In this document: positions 9,738-17,541 of the stretch, piece by piece
Layout of the letters: the number at the start of each line of letters is the position of its first letter
Position numbering within the stretch: the stretch's first letter is position 1
NCBI RefSeq assembly: GCF_000720485.1
Contig: NZ_JOAX01000002.1
Coordinates: 124,001 to 188,000 of the forward strand
Direction of reading: 5' to 3'
DNA: 64,000 bases
Source of the DNA: Streptomyces ochraceiscleroticus
GTDB lineage: Bacteria; Actinomycetota; Actinomycetes; Streptomycetales; Streptomycetaceae
The notes under the pieces: generated by a model
What the model was told of the DNA's origin: nothing
The model's database searches: none
The model's input: the letters and a program-made list of their open reading frames with translations, nothing else
Made by a program: the position numbers and the translations under genes

Positions 9738-10997
9738 TCAGCGCTGCGACTGCCGCGGCAGCTCCAGCGCCACCGTCGCCTCCGAGTCGCAGTACTCGCG
9801 GACCGCGCTCGTACGGGCCACCACCCGCCCCCGGTGGACCACGATCCGGCTGTACGCCAGGGACAGCGCGGCCGCGATGCCGTCGCCGCGCACGGCCAGC
9901 AGCTCGGCCGGGAAGCCCGCCTCCACGCGGACCTCCGGGAGGCCCAGCGTCTCCCGTGCCGCCGCGCTCACCGCGTCGTACGCGCCCTCCGGGCTCGCCT
10001 CGCCGCGCGCCGCCAGCAGGTAGGCGGCCTCCAGCGGATCGCCCCGGCCGACCGGATTCGCCGCGTCCCGGAGCGCGCCGCTGCCCGCCGTGACCCGCAC
10101 CCCGGCCGCCCGCAGCAGCCGCACCGGCGCCGGGCCCGTCACCTGCGAGGACGGCCGTTCCAGGCCCGCACAGTCGCCCTGCGGCAGGCAGACGACCGTC
10201 ACCCCGGCCGCCGCCAATTGCTCCGCGGCGCGCGCGGCGACCCGCCACGGCATCCGGGCCAGCCCCGCGCACGGCCCGATGGCCACGCCGGGCCGCAGCC
10301 CACCGGCCATCGCCGCCAGCCGGCCCAGCCGGGCCGGATCGTCCCCGTCGGTGTGCAGATCGACCGCGCAGCCGAACTCGGCGGCCAGCTCCAGGACCGT
10401 TTCCGCGTAGCCCGCCGGGTCGGGGTCCAGGTCGGGGCAGCCGCCGAGCACCGTGGCGCCCATCTTCACGGCGTCCCGCAGCATCGCCTGCCCGTCCGCG
10501 CCCGCCGCGCCGGTCAGCAGCCGCGGCACGGCCACCGCGGTGAGGTCGGCGAGCCCGTGCAGGGTCCGCCGGGCCTGCAGTACGGCCCCCAGGGAGCGCA
10601 GCCCGGAGACGTCCCCGATCCGTACGTGCGTCCGCAGCGCCGTCGCGCCGTGCCCGAGGTGCAGCAGCGCCGACTCCGTAGTGCGGCGCTGCACGTCGTC
10701 CGGGTCGTCGGAGGCGGGACCGCCGCAGTCGGCGGTCAGCGCCGTGTCGCAGTGCGCGTGCGGTTCGGCGGGGGCCGGCAGCAGCAGATAACCGTGCAGG
10801 TCGATGCGGGGTCCTTGGGTGTCGAGGCTGCCGGTCGTGCCGACCGCCTCGATGCGCCCGCCACCGAGCCGTACGTCCACCGTCCGGCCGTCGGCCAGCC
10901 GGGCGCCGCACAGCACCAGGGAGCCCGCGTCGGGCCGCTCGGACCGGCCGGCCCCGTGGGGCTTCCCCGGCATCGGCTGCTGACTGCTGTCGGCCAT
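9738..10997 (-). CDS. amidohydrolase / cytosine deaminase-like protein, active site degenerate
   Basis: 419-residue protein of the metal-dependent hydrolase superfamily, closest in layout to cytosine deaminase (CodA, 427 residues). The first metal motif HAHCD (His80, His82) and a His at 215 (DLHTD) are kept. However, the position of the CodA catalytic Glu217 reads Gly218, the His in the next barrel strand is missing (AIGPCAGL), and the metal/catalytic Asp313 position reads Gly307 in AGSGALRDAANP. It may be a pseudoenzyme or have another chemistry. ATG has GGAG upstream. Alignment was done by eye. Confidence 0.75.
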   Translation of the reverse strand: MADSSQQPMPGKPHGAGRSERPDAGSLVLCGARLADGRTVDVRLGGGRIEAVGTTGSLDTQGPRIDLHGYLLLPAPAEPHAHCDTALTADCGGPASDDPDDVQRRTTESALLHLGHGATALRTHVRIGDVSGLRSLGAVLQARRTLHGLADLTAVAVPRLLTGAAGADGQAMLRDAVKMGATVLGGCPDLDPDPAGYAETVLELAAEFGCAVDLHTDGDDPARLGRLAAMAGGLRPGVAIGPCAGLARMPWRVAARAAEQLAAAGVTVVCLPQGDCAGLERPSSQVTGPAPVRLLRAAGVRVTAGSGALRDAANPVGRGDPLEAAYLLAARGEASPEGAYDAVSAAARETLGLPEVRVEAGFPAELLAVRGDGIAAALSLAYSRIVVHRGRVVARTSAVREYCDSEATVALELPRQSQR

Positions 10998-11130
10998 CGC
11001 GCTCCTAGGGGGTGCAAGATCACGCAGCGTGGTCCGAGCCTAGGGCGCGGTACGGGCGCCTTCGAGCAGGCGCGGAATAGTCGTACCGGTGTGGTGTACG
11101 TGGCAGTTGTGGCGACGGGCCGATACGGAT

Positions 11131-11159
11131 TTCACGTTTGGCTGTCGGCCGTGTAATGT
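11131..11159 (+). promoter_or_regulatory. promoter of the tRNA-Thr/tRNA-Met unit
   Basis: TTCACG (11131-11136) and TAATGT (11154-11159) are separated by 17 bases, matching the Streptomyces housekeeping pattern TTGAC-N17-TANNNT. The predicted start of transcription near 11166 is a few bases before tRNA-Thr. Confidence 0.6.
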
Positions 11160-11170
11160 CTTCATCGCTC

Positions 11171-11243
11171 GCCCCAATAGCTCAGTCGGCAGAGCGTCTC
11201 CATGGTAAGGAGAAGGTCTACGGTTCGATTCCGTATTGGGGCT
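11171..11243 (+). tRNA. tRNA-Thr (GGT)
   Basis: 73-nt tRNA. Acceptor GCCCCAA pairs with TTGGGGC. The anticodon stem-loop is TCTCC-ATGGTAA-GGAGA (anticodon GGT), the T loop is TTCGATT, and the discriminator is T11243. No encoded CCA. It is 46 bases before tRNA-Met and is probably cotranscribed with it. Confidence 0.96.
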
Positions 11244-11289
11244 CTGGTGTGTGAGGTACCCGCCTTCGGGTGGGTCCCGCTCGCATCAC

Positions 11290-11362
11290 AGCGGTGTAGC
11301 TCAGTCGGTAGAGCAAGCGGCTCATAATCGCTGTGTCACCGGTTCAAGTCCGGTCACCGCTA
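11290..11362 (+). tRNA. tRNA-Met (CAT), elongator type
   Basis: 73-nt tRNA. Acceptor AGCGGTG (11290-11296) pairs with CACCGCT (11355-11361), with A11362 as discriminator. The anticodon loop GCTCATAAT carries CAT. A fully paired first acceptor base pair (A-T) excludes an initiator tRNA, which normally has a mismatch there. A tRNA-Ile with lysidine-modified CAT cannot be fully excluded, but the Thr-Met-rpmG context supports Met. Confidence 0.9.
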
Positions 11363-11367
11363 CATAC

Positions 11368-11407
11368 AGTAGCCGATTGTGGGGTCGGTCCTCCGATCGG
11401 CTACTAT
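11368..11407 (+). promoter_or_regulatory. inverted repeat and overlapping promoter before rpmG
   Basis: AGTAGCCGAT (11368-11377) and ATCGGCTACT (11396-11405) form a perfect 10-bp inverted repeat with an 18-base spacer, 5 bases after tRNA-Met. The right arm carries TACTAT (11402-11407), a good -10 box, with TTGTGG (11377-11382) 19 bases upstream. The element could therefore end tRNA transcripts and/or bind a regulator of rpmG. Confidence 0.5.
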
Positions 11408-11450
11408 TCATGCGTTAATCCGTCCAACTTGTTCGTCAAGGAGCACTCAC

Positions 11451-11615
11451 GTGGCTGCCACCGACGTCCGCCCGAAGATCACGCTGGCCTGCGTGGAGTG
11501 CAAGGAGCGGAACTACATCACCAAGAAGAACCGGCGTAATGACCCGGACCGTCTTGAGATGAAGAAGCACTGCCCCCGTTGCAACTCGCACACCGCGCAC
11601 CGCGAGACGCGATAA
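11451..11615 (+). CDS. rpmG: 50S ribosomal protein L33 (zinc-binding, C+ form)
   Basis: 54-residue L33 with an intact zinc ribbon: Cys14, Cys17, Cys41 and Cys44 (ACVEC and CPRC). Streptomyces typically also carry a cysteine-free, zinc-starvation paralogue elsewhere under Zur control; this is the zinc-replete form. The GTG start is preceded by AAGGAG. The rpmG-hadA-hadB order upstream of tRNA-Trp-secE-nusG parallels the mycobacterial locus. Confidence 0.96.
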   Translation: MAATDVRPKITLACVECKERNYITKKNRRNDPDRLEMKKHCPRCNSHTAHRETR

Positions 11616-11645
11616 CAACAAAGGCACTGCTCAGATAAGCAGTTA

Positions 11646-11683
11646 CTACGAGGCCGCCCCCACATTCGGGGGCGGCCTCGTAG
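11646..11683 (+). terminator. intrinsic terminator after rpmG
   Basis: CTACGAGGCCGCCCCC (11646-11661) pairs perfectly with its complement at 11668-11683 across a 6-base loop, a 16-bp stem 30 bases after the rpmG stop. No long U tract, as is usual in Streptomyces. Confidence 0.85.
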
Positions 11684-11721
11684 CGTTGGAGCCCGCGTGA
11701 CACCCCTGGAGGTTGCGAGCC

Positions 11722-12177
11722 ATGGCGCTCGACCAGTCCTTTGTCGGACGGACCTACCCGCCCACCGAGCCCTATGAAGTGGGCCGCGAGAAGATCCGGG
11801 AATTCGCCGAGGCGATCGGTGACGCGAACCCGGCGTACACCGACACCGAAGCCGCCAAGGCGCTCGGTCACCCCGATGTGATCGCCCCGCCGACCTTTGT
11901 CTTCGCGATCACCTTCAAGGCCGCGGGCCAGGTGGTCCAGGACCCGCAGCTCGGGCTGGACTACAGCCGGGTGGTGCACGGCGACCAGAAGTTCGCCTAC
12001 AGCCGTCCGGTGCGCGCCGGCGACCGGCTGACCGTGACCTCCACCATCGAGTCGATCAAGTCCCTCGCGGGCAACGACGTCCTCGACATCCGGGGCGAGG
12101 TGCACGACGAGGCCGGTGAGCACGTGGTGACCGCGATCACCAAGCTGGTGGCCCGCGCGGCCGACGAGGAGGCTTGA
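11722..12177 (+). CDS. MaoC-like N-terminal hotdog dehydratase subunit (HadA-like, UPF0336)
   Basis: 151-residue single hotdog-fold protein. It has the block FAEAIGDANPAYTD followed by VIAPPTFVFAITF, characteristic of the HadA/FAS1_DH subunit that shapes the acyl pocket but lacks the catalytic His/Asp pair. The partner is the next gene, which does carry the catalytic dyad; together they would form a (3R)-hydroxyacyl-thioester dehydratase heterodimer. ATG at 11722 has GGAGG 9 bases upstream. The physiological substrate is not known from sequence. Confidence 0.85.
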   Translation: MALDQSFVGRTYPPTEPYEVGREKIREFAEAIGDANPAYTDTEAAKALGHPDVIAPPTFVFAITFKAAGQVVQDPQLGLDYSRVVHGDQKFAYSRPVRAGDRLTVTSTIESIKSLAGNDVLDIRGEVHDEAGEHVVTAITKLVARAADEEA

Positions 12178-12182
12178 GAGCG

Positions 12183-12617
12183 ATGACGGCGAAGATCTCT
12201 TACGACGACGTCGAGGTCGGCACGGAGCTGCCCGCACAGTCGTTCCCGGTGACACGCGCCACTCTTGTCCAGTACGCGGGCGCCTCCGGCGACTTCAACC
12301 CGATCCACTGGAACGAGAAGTTCGCCAAGGAGGTGGGCCTCCCGGACGTCATCGCGCACGGCATGTTCACGATGGCCGAGGCGGCCCGTGTGGTGACGGA
12401 CTGGGCAGGCGACCCGGCGGCGGTGGCCGAGTACGGCGTGCGCTTCACCAAGCCGGTGGTCGTGCCCAACGACGACCAGGGCGCGGTGATCGAGGTGTCG
12501 GGGAAGGTCGCGGCGAAGCTGGATGACGACGCGCGGACGGTGCGGGTCGACCTGACGGCCGTGAGTGCGGGGCAGAAGGTGCTGGGGATGTCGCGGGCCG
12601 TGGTCCGGCTCGCCTGA
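12183..12617 (+). CDS. MaoC family (R)-hydratase/dehydratase, catalytic subunit (HadB-like)
   Basis: 144-residue hotdog protein with the hydratase 2 motif: YAGASGDFNPIHWNEKFA, giving the catalytic pair Asp37 and His42, then PDVIAHGMFTMAEAAR. It begins 5 bases after the stop of the HadA-like gene, so the two are one operon and presumably one heterodimer. In mycobacteria the equivalent HadAB acts in the FAS-II cycle for mycolic acids, which Streptomyces lack, so its substrate here must differ. Confidence 0.87.
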   Translation: MTAKISYDDVEVGTELPAQSFPVTRATLVQYAGASGDFNPIHWNEKFAKEVGLPDVIAHGMFTMAEAARVVTDWAGDPAAVAEYGVRFTKPVVVPNDDQGAVIEVSGKVAAKLDDDARTVRVDLTAVSAGQKVLGMSRAVVRLA

Positions 12618-12633
12618 GGCGCCCGTTACGCAA

Positions 12634-12667
12634 GGGGCCGCTCCCGGCCGGTGCCGGGGGCGGCCCC
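12634..12667 (+). terminator. intrinsic terminator between hadB-like gene and murB
   Basis: A 15-bp stem (12634-12648 with 12653-12667, one G-U pair) closes a CGGT loop. It ends only two bases before the TACTCT -10 box of murB, so terminator and downstream promoter share DNA. Confidence 0.75.
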
Positions 12668-12668
12668 G

Positions 12669-12674
12669 TACTCT
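12669..12674 (+). promoter_or_regulatory. -10 box for a leaderless murB transcript
   Basis: TACTCT fits the TANNNT -10 consensus and lies exactly 6 bases before the murB GTG, the spacing that puts the transcription start on the first base of the start codon. No convincing -35 is seen; that position falls inside the upstream terminator stem. Confidence 0.5.
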
Positions 12675-12680
12675 GGGGGC

Positions 12681-13736
12681 GTGCAGGAACTTCACGACGC
12701 CCCCCTCGCCCCCCTGACCACCTTTCGGCTCGGCGGGAACGCCGCGCGGCTCGTCACGGCCACGACCGACGACGAGGTGATCGCCGCCGTCCGCGCGGCC
12801 GACGCGAGCGGCACCCCGCTGCTGATCATCGGCGGCGGCTCCAACCTCGTCATCGGCGACAAGGGCTTCGAGGGCACCGCGCTGCGCATCGCGACCCGCG
12901 GCTTCGACCTGGACGGCACGGCGCTGACCCTGGCCGCCGGTGAGAACTGGTCCGAGGCCGTGGCCCGTACGGTCGAGGCGGGCCTCGCGGGCGTCGAGTG
13001 CCTGGCCGGCATCCCCGGTTCGGCGGGCGCCACGCCGATCCAGAACGTGGGCGCGTACGGCCAGGAAGTGTCGGCCACCATCACCGAAGTGATCGCTTTC
13101 GATCGCCAGGCGGACGAGACGGTGACGCTGACGAACGCCGAGTGCGACTTCTCGTACCGGCACAGCCGCTTCAAGGAGCACCCCGACCGGTACGTCGTGC
13201 TGCGCGTGCGCTTCGCCCTGGAGGACGCGGACGGGCTGTCCGCACCCATCAAGTACCCCGAGACGGCCCGCGTGCTCGGCGTCGAGGCCGGGGACCGGGT
13301 GCCCGCCGCGACCGCCCGCGAGACGGTGCTCAAGCTGCGCGCCGGCAAGGGCATGGTGCTGGACCCGGAGGACCACGACACCTGGTCGGCGGGGTCCTTC
13401 TTCACCAATCCGATCCTCACGGCGGAGGAGTACCGGGAGTTCGTCGACCGGGTGCACGAGCGGCTCGGCGCCGATGTCATGCCGCCCGCGTTCCCCACAG
13501 GGGACGGGCGTACGAAGACGTCGGCTGCCTGGGTGATCGACAAGGCCGGCTTCACCAAGGGGTACGGCGAAGGCCCGGCCCGCATCTCCACCAAGCACAC
13601 GCTCGCGCTCACCAACCGGGGCGCGGCGACGACGGAGGACCTGCTCGCGCTGGCCCGTGAGGTGCGCGACGGGGTGCGCGCGGCCTTCGGGGTGACGCTG
13701 GTGAACGAGCCGGTGATGGTGGGTGTCGGCCTCTGA
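12681..13736 (+). CDS. murB: UDP-N-acetylenolpyruvoylglucosamine reductase
   Basis: FAD-dependent reductase making UDP-N-acetylmuramic acid in peptidoglycan synthesis, 351 residues from the GTG at 12681. FAD-binding elements are TTFRLGGNAARL and IIGGGSNLVIGDKGF. Substrate and catalytic blocks include IPGSAGATPIQNVGAYGQEV, YRHSRFKEHPDRY, the serine in TWSAGSFFTNPIL, and the C-terminal glutamate in LVNEPVMVGV. There is no conventional ribosome site, but a -10 box lies 6 bases upstream, suggesting a leaderless mRNA. A small hairpin at the stop codon (13736-13754) may end the transcript. Confidence 0.93.
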   Translation: MQELHDAPLAPLTTFRLGGNAARLVTATTDDEVIAAVRAADASGTPLLIIGGGSNLVIGDKGFEGTALRIATRGFDLDGTALTLAAGENWSEAVARTVEAGLAGVECLAGIPGSAGATPIQNVGAYGQEVSATITEVIAFDRQADETVTLTNAECDFSYRHSRFKEHPDRYVVLRVRFALEDADGLSAPIKYPETARVLGVEAGDRVPAATARETVLKLRAGKGMVLDPEDHDTWSAGSFFTNPILTAEEYREFVDRVHERLGADVMPPAFPTGDGRTKTSAAWVIDKAGFTKGYGEGPARISTKHTLALTNRGAATTEDLLALAREVRDGVRAAFGVTLVNEPVMVGVGL

Positions 13737-13754
13737 GGGCCGCGACGTGGCCCT
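13736..13754. terminator. short hairpin between murB and convergent oxidoreductase
   Basis: AGGGCC (13736-13741) pairs with GGCCCT (13749-13754) around a 7-base loop, starting at the last base of the murB stop. Weak, no U tract. Confidence 0.35.
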
Positions 13755-13795
13755 TGTAGGCGGCCGCCGCGCGCTTCAGTAGGCCCGCGCGCGCC

Positions 13796-14434
13796 CTAGT
13801 AGGCCACGCCCACGCCCTGCTTCACCGTTGCCGGGTCGCCGGCCATCGCCAGCATCGCGTGGGCCACGTCGGCGCGCGAGATCGTGCGGCCGCTGCGCGG
13901 AGTGCCGCCGACGACCGTGCGGTACGTGCCGGTCATGGGCCCGTCGGTCAGCTTCGGCGGGCGGACGGCGGTCCAGTCCGTCGCGGAGCGGGCCAACTCG
14001 GCCTCCATGGTGGTGAGGTCGGTGTAGATGTCCTTCAGGAGCGTGCCGATCACCGCCCGTACGGCGCGGTCGAGAGCCGGCTCGCCTCCGGGCACGGGGC
14101 CGACCGGCGCGGCGCTCACCACCAGGAGCCGCCGCACGTCCGCCGCCTCCAGGGCACGCAGCACAGGAACGGTCACCCGGGTGGCGGTCCCCGCGTCCTT
14201 ACGGGAGCGCGCGCCCAGCCCGGAGAAGACCACGTCCCGCCCCGCCACCGCGGGGCGCAGCGCCTCGGGGTCCGCGAGGTCCGCGCGGAACACCTCCAGG
14301 CCCGTCCCCGAGACCGTCAGCCGCGCCGGGTCGCGGACCACGGCCGTCACCTCGTGGCCCGCCGCCAGCCCTTGCCTGACGATCTCCTGACCGATGCCGC
14401 CGGTCGCCCCGAAGACCGTGAGCTTCAGCGTCAT
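13796..14434 (-). CDS. NAD(P)-binding oxidoreductase (SDR/NmrA-like)
   Basis: 212-residue Rossmann protein starting MTLKLTVFGATGGIGQEIV (GxxGxxG at residues 9-15), with RRLLVVSAAPVG and a C-terminal ISRADVAHAMLAM, typical of NAD(P)H-binding epimerase/flavin-reductase-like SDRs. The ATG at 14434 has AGGAGG upstream; a longer reading from 14473 would run into the operator region and is less likely. Divergent from the TetR gene with a shared control region, so probably its target. Substrate unknown. Confidence 0.82.
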   Translation of the reverse strand: MTLKLTVFGATGGIGQEIVRQGLAAGHEVTAVVRDPARLTVSGTGLEVFRADLADPEALRPAVAGRDVVFSGLGARSRKDAGTATRVTVPVLRALEAADVRRLLVVSAAPVGPVPGGEPALDRAVRAVIGTLLKDIYTDLTTMEAELARSATDWTAVRPPKLTDGPMTGTYRTVVGGTPRSGRTISRADVAHAMLAMAGDPATVKQGVGVAY

Positions 14435-14463
14435 GATGTCCGCACCTCCTGGGGTGGGTAAGT

Positions 14464-14487
14464 ACTCACTCACCCCTTAGAGTGAGT
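14464..14487. promoter_or_regulatory. TetR operator overlapping the -10 box of the regulator gene
   Basis: ACTCACTC (14464-14471) and GAGTGAGT (14480-14487) form a perfect 8-bp inverted repeat with an 8-base spacer between two divergent genes. TAGAGT (14478-14483) inside it is a TANNNT -10 box exactly 6 bases before the regulator ATG at 14490. Binding here would block the regulator's own promoter and lies close to that of the oxidoreductase. Confidence 0.7.
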
Positions 14488-14489
14488 GA

Positions 14490-15086
14490 ATGCCCACCCC
14501 GAAGTCAACGCCCGCCAGGATCCTCGACGCCGCCCACGAACTGCTGCGTACGACCGGACTCGCGCGCACCACCACCAAGGAGATCGCGCGCGCCGCCGGC
14601 TGCTCCGAGGCGGCGCTCTACAAGCACTTCGCGAACAAGGAAGAGATCTTCGTGCGGGTCCTGAAGGAGCGGCTGCCCGGCGTCGGCCCGCTCCTGGAGG
14701 AGCTCACCGCCGACCCGGGGGAGCGCACCGTCGAGGAGTGCCTGACCGCCGTCGCCCGCCGGGCCATGGACCTCTATGCGCAGACGCTGCCGATCGCCGG
14801 CTCGCTCTTCGCCGAGCCCGCGCTGCTGCGGCGGCACCGGGAGGGCCTGGCAGAGCTGGGCACGGGACCGCACGAACCGCGCGACCAGCTCGCCCGCTAT
14901 CTGCGCCGGGAGCGCGACCGCGGCCGCATCCGCCCGGACGCCGACCCCGAAGCAGCCGCCGCGCTGCTGCTCGGCGCCTGCTTCCAGCGCGCCTTCTTCA
15001 CCGCCTTCGCGGAGGGCACGGGGACGGAACCCACGGGCGACTTCGCGGCGGAGGCGGCCCGGACGGTCCTCACAGGCATCGGCTGA
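14490..15086 (+). CDS. TetR/AcrR family transcriptional regulator
   Basis: 198 residues. The N-terminal helix-turn-helix is clear: ARILDAAHELLRTTGLARTT, TKEIARAAGCSEAALYKHFA, NKEEIFVRVLKE (about residues 8-55). The C-terminal ligand domain is helical and specific to itself. The ATG lies 6 bases after a -10 box and 2 bases after an inverted repeat, with no ribosome site, so the mRNA is probably leaderless and autoregulated. Likely represses the divergent oxidoreductase gene; the ligand is unknown. Confidence 0.9.
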   Translation: MPTPKSTPARILDAAHELLRTTGLARTTTKEIARAAGCSEAALYKHFANKEEIFVRVLKERLPGVGPLLEELTADPGERTVEECLTAVARRAMDLYAQTLPIAGSLFAEPALLRRHREGLAELGTGPHEPRDQLARYLRRERDRGRIRPDADPEAAAALLLGACFQRAFFTAFAEGTGTEPTGDFAAEAARTVLTGIG

Positions 15087-15129
15087 GGCGCTACGGGGGC
15101 CTGCGGGCCTTACAGGGGCGCGCGGCGCC

Positions 15130-16149
15130 TCAGTCGGCCAGCCACGCGTCGATGTCCGCCAGCATGCGCCGCTGCTCCTCCAGGGGCGCGCGCGAGCCGC
15201 GTACCGACTGCCGGGCCAGCTCGGCCAGTTCGGCGTCCGAGAAGCCGTGGTGCTCGCGGGCGATCTCGTACTGCGCGGCCAGCCGCGCCCCGAAGAGCAG
15301 CGGGTCGTCGGCCCCAAGGGCCATCGGCACCCCGGCGTCGAACAGCGCCCGTAGAGGCACGTCCTCGGGCTTCTCGTACACGCCCAGCGCCACGTTCGAG
15401 GCCGGACAGACCTCGCAGGTCACCCCGGAGTCCGCGAGCCGCTTCACCAGGTACGGGTCCTCCGCCGCCCGTACACCGTGCCCGACCCGGCCCGCGTGCA
15501 GGTCGTCCAGGCAGTCCCGGACGCTGGCGGGGCCCGACAGCTCGCCGCCGTGCGGCGCGGCCAGCAGCCCGCCGTCCCGGGCGATCGCGAAAGCCCGGTC
15601 GAAGTCGCGTGCGAAACCGCGCCGTTCGTCGTTGGAGAGGCCGAAACCGACCACCCCGTGGTCGGCGTAGCGCACCGCGAGCCGGGCCAGCGTGCGGGCG
15701 TCCAGGGGGTGTTTCATGCGGTTCGCGGCGACCACGACGCGCATCCCGAGACCGGTCTCGCGGGAGGCGGTCGCCACCGCGTCGAGAATGACCTCCAGCG
15801 CCGGGATCAGCCCGCCCAGCCGGGGCGCGTACGAGGTGGGGTCCACCTGGATCTCCAGCCAGCGGGAGCCGTCCCTGACGTCCTCCTCGGCCGTCTCGCG
15901 CACCAGCCGCTGGATGTCCTCGGGCGATCTCAGGCAGGACCGCGCGATGTCGTACAGCCGCTGGAATCTGAACCAGCCCCGCTCGTCGGTCGCCCGGAGC
16001 CTCGGCGGCTCGCCGCTGCTGAGCGCCTCCGGCAGGTGGACGCCGTACTTGTCGGCGAGCTCCAGCAGGGTCGAGGACCGCATGGACCCCGTGAAGTGCA
16101 GATGGAGATGGGCCTTGGGCAGCAGACGGAGATCTCGGACACGCACCAT
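15130..16149 (-). CDS. adenosine deaminase family protein
   Basis: 339-residue purine deaminase-fold protein. Metal and catalytic blocks: AHLHLHFTGSM (HxH near the start), APHGGELSG (His and Glu of the HxxE catalytic block), RVGHGVRA, and the final ALGADDPLLFG with the metal/catalytic Asp pair. The usual GDE block reads GLSNDERRGF. The canonical adenosine enzyme has HAGE and STDDP, so these variants leave the substrate open: adenosine, or a relative such as aminodeoxyfutalosine. In S. coelicolor an adenosine deaminase gene sits in the same place next to aspC. Confidence 0.82.
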   Translation of the reverse strand: MVRVRDLRLLPKAHLHLHFTGSMRSSTLLELADKYGVHLPEALSSGEPPRLRATDERGWFRFQRLYDIARSCLRSPEDIQRLVRETAEEDVRDGSRWLEIQVDPTSYAPRLGGLIPALEVILDAVATASRETGLGMRVVVAANRMKHPLDARTLARLAVRYADHGVVGFGLSNDERRGFARDFDRAFAIARDGGLLAAPHGGELSGPASVRDCLDDLHAGRVGHGVRAAEDPYLVKRLADSGVTCEVCPASNVALGVYEKPEDVPLRALFDAGVPMALGADDPLLFGARLAAQYEIAREHHGFSDAELAELARQSVRGSRAPLEEQRRMLADIDAWLAD

Positions 16150-16221
16150 TCCAGGATCTTGCCGCACGCAACCGCCGATCCGGTAGGCCCAGCCTCGAAC
16201 GAAGGATTGTGTGAACATGCG

Positions 16222-16258
16222 AACGGCGGATCCCGGACAACTTCCGGGACCCGCCGTT
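16222..16258 (-). terminator. second hairpin downstream of the aminotransferase
   Basis: AACGGCGGATCCCGG (16222-16236) pairs with CCGGGACCCGCCGTT (16244-16258) with one A-C mismatch, lying between the aminotransferase stop and the deaminase start on the minus strand. Confidence 0.5.
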
Positions 16259-16284
16259 TCAGCCGCCCCAAGTGTGGCGCCTGT

Positions 16285-16304
16285 ACCTCCGGAAATCCGG
16301 AGGT
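16285..16304 (-). terminator. terminator adjacent to the aminotransferase stop
   Basis: ACCTCCGGA (16285-16293) and TCCGGAGGT (16296-16304) form a tight hairpin one base beyond the TAA stop of the minus-strand aminotransferase. Together with the next hairpin it should insulate the deaminase gene. Confidence 0.55.
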
Positions 16305-16305
16305 G

Positions 16306-17541
16306 TTACTTCGCTTCCGCCAGCAGTCGCTGGATGCGCGACACGCCCTCGACGAGGTCCTCGTCGCCCAGCGCGTACGAAAGGCGCAGGTAGCCCGGGG
16401 TGCCGAACGCCTCGCCCGGGACGACCGCGACCTCGGCCTCCTCCAGGATGACCTCGGCCAGCTCGACGCTGGTCTCCGGCCGCCTGCCGCGGATCTCCTT
16501 GCCGAGCAGGCCCTTGACCGAGGGGTACGCGTAGAACGCGCCCTCGGGCTCGGGGCAGACGACGCCCTCGATCTCGTTGAGCATCTCGACGATCTTCCGG
16601 CGGCGGCGGTCGAAGGCGACCTTCATCTCGTCGACGGCCTTCAGGTCGCCGGAGACGGCCGCGATGGCGGCGGCCTGGGAGACGTTGGCGACGTTCGACG
16701 TGGCGTGCGACTGGAGGTTCGCCGCTGCCTTGATCACGTCCTTCGGGCCGATCACCCAGCCCACCCGCCAGCCCGTCATCGCGTACGTCTTGGCCACGCC
16801 GTTGACGACGATGCACTTGTCGCGCAGCTCGGGCACCACGACCGGCAGCGAGGAGAACTCCGCGTCGCCGTAGACCAGGTGCTCGTAGATCTCGTCCGTC
16901 ATGACCCACAGGCCGTGCTCGGCGGCCCAGCGGCCGACCGCCTCGACCTGCTCGCGGCTGTAGACCGCGCCGGTCGGGTTGGACGGCGAGACGAAGAGCA
17001 CCACCTTGGTGTTCTCCGTACGGGCCGCCTCCAGCTGCTCCACGCTCACCCGGTAGCCGGTGGTCTCGTCGGCCACGACCGGGACCGGGACGCCGCCCGC
17101 GAGCTGGATCGACTCGGGGTAGGTGGTCCAGTACGGGGCCGGGACGATGACCTCGTCACCCGGGTCGAGGATCGCCGCGAACGCCTCGTAGATGGCCTGC
17201 TTGCCGCCGTTGGTCACCAGGATGTTGGCGGCCTCGACCTCGTAGCCGGAGTCGCGCAGCGTCTTCTCGGCGATCGCGGCCTTGAGCTCGGGCAGGCCGC
17301 CGGCCGGGGTGTACCGGTGGAACTTGGGGTTGCGGCAAGCCTCGACGGCGGCCTCGACGATGTAGTCGGGCGTCGGGAAGTCGGGCTCACCGGCGCCGAA
17401 GCCGATCACCGGGCGCCCGGCGGCCTTGAGGGCCTTCGCCTTGGCGTCCACGGCCAGCGTGGCGGACTCCGAGATCGCGCCGACGCGGGCCGACACACGA
17501 CGCTCGGTAGGGGACTGTGCGGGTGGAGTAGCAGCACTCAT
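16306..17541 (-). CDS. aspC: pyridoxal phosphate-dependent aminotransferase (aspartate aminotransferase, class I)
   Basis: 411-residue fold-type I aminotransferase. Visible are the N-terminal [29 protein letters not shown], the YWTTYPESI block, [29 protein letters not shown], the PLP lysine in [17 protein letters not shown], and the terminal arginine in [12 protein letters not shown]. The Ib-subfamily layout suggests aspartate (possibly also prephenate) transamination. ATG at 17541 (MSAATPPAQ); longer upstream reading lacks family similarity. TAA stop is followed by two hairpins. Confidence 0.92.
   Translation of the reverse strand: MSAATPPAQSPTERRVSARVGAISESATLAVDAKAKALKAAGRPVIGFGAGEPDFPTPDYIVEAAVEACRNPKFHRYTPAGGLPELKAAIAEKTLRDSGYEVEAANILVTNGGKQAIYEAFAAILDPGDEVIVPAPYWTTYPESIQLAGGVPVPVVADETTGYRVSVEQLEAARTENTKVVLFVSPSNPTGAVYSREQVEAVGRWAAEHGLWVMTDEIYEHLVYGDAEFSSLPVVVPELRDKCIVVNGVAKTYAMTGWRVGWVIGPKDVIKAAANLQSHATSNVANVSQAAAIAAVSGDLKAVDEMKVAFDRRRRKIVEMLNEIEGVVCPEPEGAFYAYPSVKGLLGKEIRGRRPETSVELAEVILEEAEVAVVPGEAFGTPGYLRLSYALGDEDLVEGVSRIQRLLAEAK

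Noticed and set aside
11125..11140. parS-like ATTTCACGTTTGG before tRNA-Thr
   Set aside because: Only one half matches; better explained as the TTCACG -35 box.
11290..11362. Initiator tRNA-Met or tRNA-Ile2 for the CAT tRNA
   Set aside because: The first acceptor pair is matched, which excludes an initiator; the Thr-Met-rpmG context favours elongator Met, though Ile2 is not formally excluded.
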